Source: Arenicola marina
Taxonomy: Eukaryota > Annelida > Polychaeta > Arenicolidae
Assembly: GCA_964019135.1 (NCBI GenBank)
Contig: OZ025248.1
Location: 42,277,670-42,341,669 of the forward strand
DNA length: 64,000 bases
Direction: 5' to 3'
Part shown: positions 20,441-32,209 of the stretch, in pieces
How the letters are laid out: each line of letters starts with the position of its first letter
Numbering within the stretch: position 1 is the stretch's first letter
Position numbers and translations under genes: made by a program
The notes under the pieces: model-generated
Databases searched by the model: none
Seen by the model: the letters and a program-made list of their open reading frames with translations, nothing else
Told to the model about the DNA's origin: nothing

Positions 20441-20929
20441 ATCGATTCAGACACACTGAACAACCAAATCCTAAGTGGACAGACCTCGTGTTAGGGCAGA
20501 CAAACAAATTTAAAATGGAAAGCTATATCACAGCTATCCATCGCGACTAACACCTAGCGAATGTGGCGGAACCATATTGGAGAGTGATTGCTAGGCACAA
20601 GGTCGTTTCGATGTTTAAATTCGCCGCCAGAACTGCTGCTTTCAGTTCAACGTTTTCTGCCATATTCTTTGTCAGTTCGGTAAATGGAGCTAGACATTTA
20701 TCCACATTGACACGTGGGACTATTTGGATGATGTATTACGTACAAGAAGGACATATTAATGCGGTAATTCACATTTTTCGGGATACTCCGGCATGACCGT
20801 AGACAAGGCCTGTCACTGAGACAGGTGACAGCTCAGGAAGAGATACCTACCCATTGACTAACGACGTTACGAGGACCTACCTCCCCTACAATAGTGGCTT
20901 CTTACCGGATTACTCAAACCAGATTTGAG
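20441..20929. other. Non-repetitive segment inside the CTATAG region
   Basis: About 490 bases without CTATAG words, between two parts of the same satellite. It contains a 77-codon open frame (20563-20796 plus) with a hydrophobic stretch but no recognisable domain. No TIRs or target-site duplications were found at its edges, so insertion is unproven. Confidence 0.4.
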
Positions 20930-21240
20930 TGGTATGTCCTTCAGTATACCTTTGACGAGCTCAGTGGTATGTCTGTAGATTTATATGGACTTGTTCTATA
21001 GCATGCCTATATATTTCTATAAATGTGTCCTTTAGCATGTCTTATAGTTTTGCATAGACTTGCCGTATAGCATACTATAGATGTCTATAGACATATCTCT
21101 TTTCTACAGCGACAGCGACAATATGTCTTAGCGTAGAACCTGATAAGTTGTATGAATGTATTCATTTATTTATCTTTGTCTAGTTCTATAGGATACTTCA
21201 TTAGAAATATCCTATGGAAACTCTAAAAAAAATAGAAACA
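20930..21240. repeat. Diverged continuation of the CTATAG satellite
   Basis: TTCTATAGCATG, CTATAGATGTCTATAGAC and TTCTATAGGATA words recur as in 19915-20440, but no clean period remains. GTGGTATGTC occurs twice near 20930-20975. Confidence 0.65.
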
Positions 21241-21289
21241 CTATGGACCATTTTTGGCAGCGAAATATGCCCCAGATTTGATGCGGGGG

Positions 21290-21357
21290 CCCCGATTCGC
21301 ATCTAGGACCGATCTGCCGTCTAGTGCGCTAACCATTGCACAAGGTGGGAACCGTAC
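21290..21357 (-). mobile_element. Remnant of a tRNA-derived SINE head
   Basis: Read on the minus strand, an A-box-like TTGTGCAATGG (21333-21343) is followed by AGCGCACTAGACGGCAGATC and a weakened B box (GATGCGAATCG, 21293-21303). The middle nearly matches the SINE at 4991-5170 (AGCGCACTAGACCGCAGATC), so the two are probably one family. No target-site duplication was found and the rest of the element is not recognisable. Confidence 0.6.
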
Positions 21358-22217
21358 GGTTACCGTGTCTGACGCCAAGACGTTAAGGTTATCCTAGTCT
21401 TCTACTGTCACTCTGAACAACTAGAAAGCTTTAGTTGTCGGGAAAGTAAAATTTTTAAAGCAAAGCAGATCCTAAATGAACAACTCTGCCCAATTAGAAA
21501 GCTCCAGTTGCCCGGAAAAGGAACTTTTGAAAGAAAACCAATTCTAGGTGTTTGGTATCAGTCAGGGGTGAGTGGGTAGAGAAGGGCGGGGGCGGTTGCG
21601 TGATGTTCTATTAAGGGCAGGCTGGCCATGTTAGCCGTCACCCGAACACACGTGACGAATGGATGCCGCTCAAGGGGGGTTCCTCGCGCTCATCCAACAG
21701 CCAATCACAGACCTTCCGCAGTGATCGGTAGCAACCAGGAAGTGCGTATTTCTTTCTTCCCACATGAAGGCTCTCCTTGACGAGCTTGCACGTCCGGGGT
21801 TGTAATGGCCTCTTCCGCTGGGGACAGCCTCGGGGGCGCGTCCCGACCCCCCGACTGGCACGCTCGCTACCCCCGTCGTCTGGGCACACGAGTGGCGAGG
21901 CATTAGTAGAAATCCGCCATGTCCGGATGGGGGTATTAGCACAAATTCCTCATTAAGGACTGGAGGCCACCCCACCTTTTATAAATAACACAGGTTATGA
22001 CTTGAGTAATGGGTGAAATCTAACATGGCGCTTACAGTAAATACACTCCCTCAATCGCTGCGCATCGCTCATAGGGTTTTGTGACGTTACACAAGGCATT
22101 GAGTGTTATTGCAATGCATCAAAAAGTTGCTGAGCGGCTTGTCTGTTGGCGGCGGAAGATGTGGCCCCCGCTGAGTGAATGTCGGCGGCTCGTGGCGGCT
22201 CCGTCCTGGGACCAATG
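21358..22217. other. Gene-free stretch before the 43-bp array
   Basis: It includes an imperfect duplication around 21426-21540 (AGAAAGCT, AGTTG and GGAAA words repeated). Overlapping minus-strand open frames of 83 and 101 codons (21638-21975) are unrecognisable. GC content rises toward the array. Confidence 0.5.
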
Positions 22218-25200
22218 GTGGCAACGTGGTGGGTGTTAACCCTAGGCCAGGACAACATGTGTGTCAGCGTGGTCGGTGTTACACCCAGACCAGGAAAACA
22301 TGTGTGTCAGCGTGGTCGGTGTTACTCCCAGGCCAGGACAACATGTGTGTCAGCGTGGTCGGTGTTACTCCAGGCCAGGACAACATGTGTGTCAGCGTGG
22401 TCGGTGTTACTCCAAATCAAGGACAACGTGTTTGTCAGCGTGGTCGGTGTTACTCCCAGGCCAGGAAAATATCTGTGTCAGCGTGGTCGGTGTTACTTCC
22501 AGGCCAGGACAACATGTGTGTCAGCGTGGTCGGTGTTACTCCCAGGCCAGGAAAACATGGGTGTCAGCGTGGTCGGTGTTACTCCCAGGCCTGGACAACA
22601 TGTGTGTCAGCGTGGTCGGTATTACTCCCAGGCCAGGACAACATGTGTATCAGCGTGGTCGGTGTTACTCCCAGGCCAGGACAACATGTGTGCCACCGTG
22701 GCCAGGACAACATGTGTGTCAGCGTGGTCGGTGTTACTCCCAGGCCAGGGCAACTTGTGTGTCAGCATGGTCGGTGTTATTCCCAGGCCAGGACAACACG
22801 TGTGTCAGCGTGGTCGGTGTTACTCCCAGGCCAGGACAACATGTGTGTCAGCGTGGTCGGTGTTAACCCTAGGCCAGGACAACATGTGTGTCAGCGTGGT
22901 CGGTGTGACTCCCAGGCCAGGACAACATGTGTGTCAGCGTGGTCGTTGTTATTCCCAGGCCAGGACAACACGTGTGTCAGCGTCGTCGGTGTTACTCCCA
23001 GGCCAGGACAACACGTGTGTCAGCGTGGTCGGTGTTACTCCCAGGCCAGGACAACTTGTGTGTCAGCGTGGTCGGTGTTACTCCCAGGCCAGGACAATAT
23101 GTGTGTCAGCGTAGTCGGTGTTACTCCCAGGCCAGGACAACATGTGTGTCAGCGAGGTCGGTGTTACTCCAAATCCAGGACAACGTGTTTGTCAGCGTGG
23201 TCGGTGTTACTCCCAGGCCAGGACAATATGTGTGTCAGCGTGGTCGGTGTTATACTCCCAGGCCAGGACAACGTGTGCGTCAGCGTGGCCAGGACAACAT
23301 GCTTGTCAGCGTGGTCGGTGTTACACCCAGGCCAGTACAACATGTGTGTCAGCGTGGTCGGTGTTACTCCCAGGCCAGGGCAACATGTGTGTCAGCGTGG
23401 TCGGTGTTACCCCCAGGCCAGGACAACATGTGTGTCAGCGTGGTCGGTGTTACACCCAGGCCAGTAGAACGTGTGTGTCAGCGTGGTCGGTGTTACTCCC
23501 AGGCCCGGAAAACATGCTTGCCAGCGTGGTCGGTGTTACTCCCAGGCCAGGACAACATGTGTGTCAGCGTGGTCGGTGTTACTCCCAGGCCAGGACAACA
23601 GGTGTGTCAGCGTGGCCAGGACAACATGTTTGTCAGCGTGGTCGGTGTTACTTCCAGGTCAGGACAACATGTGTGTCAGCGTGATCGGTGTTACTCCCAG
23701 GCCAGGACAACATGCTTGTCAGCGTGGTCGGTGTTACTCCCAGGCCAGGACAACATGTGTGTCAGCGTGGTCGGTGTTACTCCCAGGCCAGGACAACATG
23801 TGGGTCAGCGTGGTCGGTGTTACTCCCAGGCCAGGACAACATGCTTGTCAGCGTGGTCGGTGTTACTCCCAGGCCAGGACAACATGTGTGTCAGCGTGGT
23901 CGGTTTTACTCGCAGGCCAGGACAACATGCTTGTCAGCGTGGTCGGTGTTACTCTCATGCCAGGACAACATGTGTGTCAGCGTGGTCGGTGTTACCCCCA
24001 GGCCAGGACAACATGTTTGTCAGCGTGGTCAGCGTTACTTCCAGGCCAGGACAACATGTGTGTCAGCGTGGTCGGTGTTACTTCCAGGCCAGGACAACAT
24101 GTGTGTCAGCGTGGTCGGTATTACTCCCAGGCCAGGACAACATGTGTATCAGCGTGGTCGGTGTTACCCCCAGGCCAGGACAACATGTGTGTCAGCGTGG
24201 TCGGTGTTACTCCCAGGCCAGGACAACATGTGTGTCAGCGTGGTCGGTGGTACTCCCAGGCCAGGACAACATGTGTGTCAGCGTGGTCGGTGTTACCCCA
24301 GGCCAGGACAACAGGTGTGTCAGCGTGGTCGGTGTTACTCCCAGGCCAGGAAAACATGTGTGTCAGCGTGGCCAGGAAAACATGCTTGTCAGCGTGGTCG
24401 GTGTTACTCTCAGGCCAGGACAACATGCTTGTCAGCGTGGTCGGTGTTACTCCCAGGCCAGGACAACATATGTGTCAGCGTGGTCGGTGTTACACCCAGG
24501 CCAGGACAACATGCTTGGCAGCGTGGTCGGTGTTACTCCCAGGCCAGGACAACATGTGTGTCAGCGCGGTCGGTGTTACTCCCAGGCCAGGACAACATGT
24601 GTGTCAGCGTGGTAGCTGTTACTTCCAGGCCAGGACAACGTGTGCGTCAGCATGGCCAGGACAACATGCTTGTCAGCGTGGTCGGTGTTACCCCCAGGCC
24701 AGGACAACGTGTGTGTCAGCGTGGTCGGTTTTACTCCCAGCCCAGGACAACATGTCTGTCAGCGTGGTCGGTGTTACTCCCAGGCCAGGAAAACATGTGT
24801 GTCGGAATGGTCAGTGTTACCCCAGGTCAGGACAACATGTGTGTCAGCGTGGTCGGTGTTACTCCCAGGCCAGGAAAACATGTGTGTCGGAATGGTCAGT
24901 GTTACCCCAGGCCAGGACAACATGCTTGTCAGCGTGGTCGGTGTTACTCTCAGGCCAGGACAACATGCTTGTCAGCGTGGTCGGTGTTACTCCCAGGGCA
25001 GGACAACATGCTTGTCAGCGTGGTCGGTGTTACTCCCAGGCCAGGACAACATGTGTGTCAGCGTGGTCGGTGTTACTCCCAGGCCAGGACAACATGTTTG
25101 TCAGCGTGGTCGGTGTTACTCCCAGGCCAGGACAACATGTGCGTCAGCGTGGCCAGGACAACATGTGCGTCAGCGTGGTCGGTGTTACACCCAGGCCAGT

Positions 25201-26829
25201 ACAACGTGTGTGTCAGCGTGGTCGGTGTTACTCCCAGGCCAGGGCAACATGTGTGTCAGCGTGGCCAGGACAACATGTGTGTCAGCGTGGTCGGTGTTAC
25301 CCCCAGGCCAGGACAACATGTGTGTCAGCGTGGTCTGTGTTACTCCCAGGCCAGGACAACATGTGTGTCAGCGTGGTCGGTGTTACTCCAAATCCAGGAC
25401 AACATGCATGTCAGCGTGGTCGGTGTTACTCCCAGGCGAGGACAACATGCTTGTCAGAGTGGTCGGTGTTACCCCCAGGCCAGGACCACATGTGTGTCAG
25501 CGTGGTCGGTGTTACCCCCAGGCCAGGCCAACATGTGTGTCAGCGTGGTCGGTGTTACACCCAGGCCAGGACAACATGTGTGTCAGCGTGGTCGGTGTTA
25601 CACCCAGTCCAGTACAACGTGTGTGTCAGCGTGGTCGGTGTTACTCCCAGGCCAGGATAACATGCTTGTCAGCGTGGTCGGTGTTACTCCCAGGCCAGGA
25701 CAACATGTGTGTCAGCGTGGTCGGTGTTACTCCCAGGCCGGTACAACTTGTGTGTCAGCGTGGTAGGTTTTACTCGCAGGCCAGGACAACAGGTGTGTCA
25801 ACGTGGTCGGTGTTACTTCCAGGCCAGGACAACATGTGTGTCAGCGTGGTCGGTATTACTCCCAGGCCAGGACAACATGTGTATCAGCGTGGTCGGTGTT
25901 ACCCCCAGGCCAGGACAACATGTGTGTCAGCGTGGTCGGTGTTACTCCCAGGCCAGGACAACATGTGTGTCAGCGTGGCCAGGACAACATGCTTGTCAGC
26001 GTGGTCGGTGTTACTCCCAGGCCAGGACAACATGCTTGTCAGCGTGGTCGGTGTTACTCCCAGGCCAGGACAACATGTCTGTCAGCGTGGTCGGTGTTAC
26101 TCCCAAGCTATGACAACATGTGTGTCAGCGTGGTCGGTGTTACTCCCAGGCCAGGACAACTTGTGTGTCAGCGTGGTCGGTGTTACTCCCAGGCCACGAC
26201 AACATGTGAACATGTGTGTCAGCGTGGTCGGTGTTATCCCCAGGCCAGGACAACATGTGTGTCAGCGTGGTCGGTGTTACACCCAGTCCAGTAGAACGTG
26301 TGTGTCAGCGCGGTCGGTGTTACTCCCAGGCCCGGACAACATGCTTGCCAGCGTGGTCGGTGTTACTCCCAGGCCAGGACAACATGTGTGTCAGCGTGGT
26401 CGGTGTTAATCCCAGGCCAGGACAACAGGTGTGTCAGCGTGGCCAGGACAACATGTTTGTTAGCGTGGTCGGTGTTACTTCAAGGTCAGGACAACATGTG
26501 TGTCAGCGTGATCGGTGTTACTCCCAGGCCAGGACAACATGCTTGTCAGCGTGGTCGGTGTTACTCCCAGGCCAGGACAACATGTGTGTCAGCGTGGTCG
26601 GTGTTACTCCCAGGCCAGGACAACATGTGTGTCAGCGTGGTCGGTGTTACTCCCAGGCCAGGACAACATGCTTGTCAGCGTGGTCGGTGTTACTCCCAGG
26701 CCAGGACAACATGTGTGTCAGCGTGGTCGGTTTTACTCGCAGGCCAGGACAACATGCTTGTCAGCGTGGTCGGTGTTACCCCCAGGCCAGGACAATATGT
26801 TTGTCAGCGTGGTCGGCGTTACTTCCAGG

Positions 26830-29800
26830 CCAGGACAACATGTTTGTCAGCGTGGTAGGTGTTACTTCCAGGCCAGGACAACATGTGTGTCAGCGTGGTC
26901 GGTATTACACCCAGGCCAGGACAACATGTGTATCAGCGTGGTCGGTGTTACCCCCAGGCCAGGACAACATGTGTGTCAGCGTGGTCGGTGTTACTCCCCG
27001 GCCAGGACAACATGCTTGTCAGCGTGGTCGGTGTTACTCCCAGGCCAGGACAACATGTGTGTCAGCGTGGTCGGTGTTACTCCCAGGCCAGGACAACATG
27101 CTTGTCAGCGTGGTCGGTGTTACTCCCAGGCCAGGACAACATATCTGTCAGCGTGGTCGGTGTTACTCCCAGGCCAGGACAACATGCTTGGCAGCGTGGT
27201 CGGTGTTACTCCCAGGCCAGGACAACTTGTGTGTCAGCGTGGTCGGTGTTACTCCCAGGCCAGGACAACATGTGTGTCAGCGTGGTCGGTGGTACTCCCA
27301 GGCCAGGACAACATGTGTGTCAGCGTGGTCGGTGTTACCCCAGGCCAGGACAACATGTGTGTCAGCGTGGTCGGTGTTACTCCCAGGCCAGGAAAACATG
27401 TGTGTCAGCGTGGCCAGGAAAACATTCTTGTCAGCGTGGTCGGTGTTACTCCCAGGCCAGGACAACATGCTTGTCAGCGTGGTCGGTGTTACTCCCAGGC
27501 CAGGACAACATATGTTTCAGCGTGGTCGGTGTTACTCCCAGGCCAGGACAACATGCTTGGCAGCGTGGTCGGTGTTACTCCCAGGCCAGGACAACATGTG
27601 TGTCAGCGCGGTCGGTGTTACTCCCAGGCCAGGACAACATGTGTGTCAGCGTGGTAGCTGTTACTTCCAGGCCAAGACAACGTGTGCGTCAGCATGGCCA
27701 GGACAACATGCTTGTCAGCGTGGTCGGTGTTACTCCCAGGCCAGGACAACATGTGTGTCAGCGTGGTCGGTGTTACTCCCAGGCCAGGACAACATGCTTG
27801 TCAGCGTGGTCGGTGTTACTCCCAGGCCAGGACAACATGTCTGTCAGCGTGGTCGGTGTTACTCCCAGGCCAGGACAACATGCTTGGCAGCGTGGTCGGT
27901 GTTACTCCCAGGCCAGGACAACTTGTGTGTCAGCGTGGTCGGTGTTACTCCCAGGCCAGGACAACATGTGTGTCAGCGTGGTCGGTGGTACTCCCAGGCC
28001 AGGACAACATGTGTGTCAGCGTGGTCGGTGTTACCCCAGGCCAGGACAACATGTGTGTCAGCGTGGTCGGTGTTACTCCCAGGCCAGGAAAATATGTGTG
28101 TCAGCGTGGCCAGGACAACATGCTTGTCAGCGTGGTCGGTGTTACTCCCAGGCCAGGACAACATGCTTGTCAGCGTGGTCGGTGTTACTCCCAGGCCAGG
28201 ACAACATATGTTTCAGCGTGGTCGGTGTTACCCCCAGGCCAGGACAACATGCTTGGCAGCGTGGTCGGTGTTACTCCCAGGCCAGGACAACATGTGTGTC
28301 AGCGCGGTCGGTGTTACTCCCAGGCCAGGACAACATGTGTGTCAGCGTGGTAGCTGTTACTTCCAGGCCAGGACAACGTGTGCGTCAGCATGGCCAGGAC
28401 AACATGCTTGTCAGCGTGGTCGGTGTTACCCCCAGGCCAGGACAACGTGTGTGTCAGCGTGGTCGGTTTTACTCCCAGCCCAGGACAACATGTGTGTCAG
28501 CGTGGTCGGTGTTACTCCCAGGCCAGGAAAACATGTGTGTCAGAATGGTCGGTGTTACCCCAGGTCAGGACAACATGTGTGTCAGCGTGGTCGGTGTTAC
28601 TCCCAGGCCAGGACAACATGCTTGTCAGCGTGGCCAGGACAACATGTGTGTCAGCGTGGTCGGTGTTACCCCCAGGCCAGGACAACATGTGTGTCAGCGT
28701 GGTCGGTGTTACTCCCAGGCCAGGACAACATGTGTGTCAGCGTGGTCGGTGTTACTCCAAATCCAGGACAACATGCATGTCAGCGTGGTCGGTGTTACTC
28801 CCAGGCCAGGAACACATGCTTGTCAGCGTGGTCGGTGTTACCCCCAGGCCAGGACCACGTGTGTGTCAGCGTGGTCGGTGTTACCCCCAGGCCAGGCCAA
28901 CAGGCTTGTCAGCGTGGTCGGTGTTACACCCAGGCCAGGACAACATGTGTGTCAGCGTGGTCGGTGTTACACCCAGTCCAGTACAACGTGTGTGTCAGCG
29001 TGGTCGGTGTTAATCCCAGGCCAGGATAACATGCTTGTCAGCGTGGTCGGTGTTACTCCCAGGCCAGGACAACATGTGTGTCAGCGTGGTCGGTGTTACT
29101 CCCAGGCCAGTACAACTTGTGTGTCAGCGTGGTAGGTTTTACTCGCAGGCCAGGACAACAGGTGTGTCAGCGTGGTCGGTGTTACTTCCAGGCCAGGACA
29201 ACATGTGTGTCAGCGTGGTCGGTATTACTCCCAGGCCAGGACAACATGTGTATCAGCGTGGTCGGTGTTACCCCCAGGCCAGGACAACATGTGTGTCAGC
29301 GTGGTCGGTGTTACTCCAAGGCCAGGACAACATGTGTGTCAGCGTGGCCAGGACAACATGCTTGTCAGCGTGGTCGGTGTTACTCCCAGGCCAGGACAAC
29401 ATGCTTGTCAGCGTGGTCGGTGTTACTCCCAGGCCAGGACAACATGTCTGTCAGCGTGGTCGGTGTTACTCCCAAGCTCTGACAACATGTGTGTCAGCGT
29501 GGTCGGTGTTACTCCCAGGCCAGGACAACATGTTTGTCAGCGTGGTCGGTGTTACTTCCAGGCCAGGACAACATGTGTGTCAGCGTGGTCGGTATTACAC
29601 CCAGGCCAGGACAACATGTGTATCAGCGTGGTCGGTGTTACCCCCAGGCCAGGACAACATGTGTGTCAGCGTGGTCGGTGTTACTCCCCGGCCAGGACAA
29701 CATGCTTGTCAGCGTGGTCGGTGTTACTCCCAGGCCAGGACAACATGTGTGTCAGCGTGGTCGGTGTTACTCCCAGGCCAGGACAACATGCTTGTCAGCG

Positions 29801-32209
29801 TGGTCGGTGTTACTCCCAGGCCAGGACAACATATCTGTCAGCGTGGTCGGTGTTACTCCCAGGCCAGGACAACATGCTTGGCAGCGTGGTCGGTGTTACT
29901 CCCAGGCCAGGACAACTTGTGTGTCAGCGTGGTCGGTGTTACTCCCAGGCCAGGACAACATGTGTGTCAGCGTGGTCGGTGGTACTCCCAGGCCAGGACA
30001 ACATGTGTGTCAGCGTGGTCGGTGTTACCCCAGGCCAGGACAACATGTGTGTCAGCGTGGTCGGTGTTACTCCCAGGCCAGGAAAACATGTGTGTCAGCG
30101 TGGCCAGGAAAACATGCTTGTCAGCGTGGTCGGTGTTACTCCCAGGCCAGGACAACATGCTTGTCAGCGTGGTCGGTGTTACTCCCAGGCCAGGACAACA
30201 TATGTTTCAGCGTGGACGGTGTTACTCCCAGGCCAGGACAACATGCTTGGCAGCGTGGTCGGTGTTACTCCCAGGCCAGGACAACATGTGTGTCAGCGCG
30301 GTCGGTGTTACTCCCAGGCCAGGACAACATGTGTGTCAGCGTGGTAGCTGTTACTTCCAGGCCAAGACAACGTGTGCGTCAGCATGGCCAGGACAACATG
30401 CTTGTCAGCGTGGTCGGTGTTACTCCCAGGCCAGGACAACATGTGTGTCAGCGTGGTCGGTGTTACTCCCAGGCCAGGACAACATGCTTGTCAGCGTGGT
30501 CGGTGTTACTCCCAGGCCAGGACAACATGTCTGTCAGCGTGGTCGGTGTTACTCCCAGGCCAGGACAACATGCTTGGCAGCGTGGTCGGTGTTACTCCCA
30601 GGCCAGGACAACTTGTGTGTCAGCGTGGTCGGTGTTACTCCCAGGCCAGGACAACATGTGTGTCAGCGTGGTCGGTGGTACTCCCAGGCCAGGACAACAT
30701 GTGTGTCAGCGTGGTCGGTGTTACCCCAGGCCAGGACAACATGTGTGTCAGCGTGGTCGGTGTTACTCCCAGGCCAGGAAAATATGTGTGTCAGCGTGGC
30801 CAGGAAAACATGCTTGTCAGCGTGGTCGGTGTTACTCCCAGGCCAGGACAACATGCTTGTCAGCGTGGTCGGTGTTACTCCCAGGCCAGGACAACATATG
30901 TTTCAGCGTGGTCGGTGTTACCCCCAGGCCAGGACAACATGCTTGGCAGCGTGGTCGGTGTTACTCCCAGGCCAGGACAACATGCTTGTCAGCGCGGTCG
31001 GTGTTACTCCCAGGCCAGGACAACATGTGTGTCAGCGTGGTAGCTGTTACTTCCAGGCCAGGACAACGTGTGCGTCAGCATGGCCTGGACAACATGCTTG
31101 TCAGCGTGGTCGGTGTTACCCCCAGACCAGGACAACGTGTGTGTCAGCGTGGTCGGTTTTACTCCCAGCCCAGGACAACATGTGTGTCAGCGTGGTCGGT
31201 GTTACTCCCAGGCCAGGAAAACATGTGTGTCAGAATGGTCGGTGTTACCCCAGGTCAGGACAACATGTGTGTCAGCGTGGTCGGTGTTACTCCCAGGCCA
31301 GGACAACATGCTTGTCAACGTGGCCAGGACAACATGTGTGTCAGCGTGGTCGGTGTTACCCCCAGGCCAGGACAACATGTGTGTCAGCGTGGTCGGTGTT
31401 ACTCCCAGGCCAGGACAACATGTGTGTCAGCGTGGTCGGTGTTACTCCAAATCCAGGACAACATGCATGTCAGCGTGGTCGGTGTTACTCCCAGGCCAGG
31501 AACACATGCTTGTCAGCGTGGTCGGTGTTACCCCCAGGCCAGGACCACGTGTGTGTCAGCGTGGTCGGTGTTACCCCCAGGCCAGGCCAACAGGCTTGTC
31601 AGCGTGGTCGGTGTTACACCCAGGCCAGGACAACATGTGTGTCAGCGTGGTCGGTGTTACACCCAGTCCAGTACAACGTGTGTGTCAGCGTGGTCGGTGT
31701 TAATCCCAGGCCAGGATAACATGCTTGTCAGCGTGGTCGGTGTTACTCCCAGGCCAGGACAACATGTGTGTCAGCGTGGTCGGTGTTACTCCCAGGCCAG
31801 TACAACTTGTGTGTCAGCGTGGTAGGTTTTACTCGCAGGCCAGGACAACAGGTGTGTCAGCGTGGTCGGTGTTACTTCCAGGCCAGGACAACATGTGTGT
31901 CAGCGTGGTCGGTATTACTCCCAGGCCAGGACAACATGTGTATCAGCGTGGTCGGTGTTACCCCCAGGCCAGGACAACATGTGTGTCAGCGTGGTCGGTG
32001 TTACTCCCAGGCCAGGACAACATGTGTGTCAGCGTGGCCAGGACAACATGCTTGTCAGCGTGGTCGGTGTTACTCCCAGGCCAGGACAACATGCTTGTCA
32101 GCGTGGTCGGTGTTACTCCCAGGCCAGGACAACATGTCTGTCAGCGTGGTCGGTGTTACTCCCAAGCTCTGACAACATGTGTGTCAGCGTGGTCGGTGTT
32201 ACTCCCAGG
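26830..32209. repeat. Tandem duplication of 2690 bp within the 43-bp array
   Basis: Rare variants recur at an offset of exactly 2690: ACATGTGTGT before CGGTATTACACC at 26881 and 29571, and CCCAAGCTCT at 29471 and 32161. Copy A is about 26830-29519 and copy B about 29520-32209. A related block lies further left, with CCCAAGCT at 26102, 3369 bases before the second occurrence. Copies differ by only scattered bases, for example GGTAGG against GGTCGG near 26855. Confidence 0.88.
26999..28390. repeat. Nested 696-bp duplication
   Basis: TATGTTTCAG recurs at 27511 and 28207, and AACATGCTTGGCAG at 27181 and 27877: offset 696. The length fits 14 full 43-bp units, one 42-bp unit and two 26-bp units. 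The pair was copied again with the 2690-bp duplication (about 29689-31080), so the 696-bp event came first. Confidence 0.85.

Noticed and set aside
20563..20796. 77-codon frame as a small gene
   Set aside because: No recognisable domain, no supporting context, and a length common by chance in unique DNA.
21208..21395. TATCCTA direct repeats as the target-site duplication of the SINE remnant
   Set aside because: Only seven bases, and the right copy lies too far from the A box compared with the complete relative.
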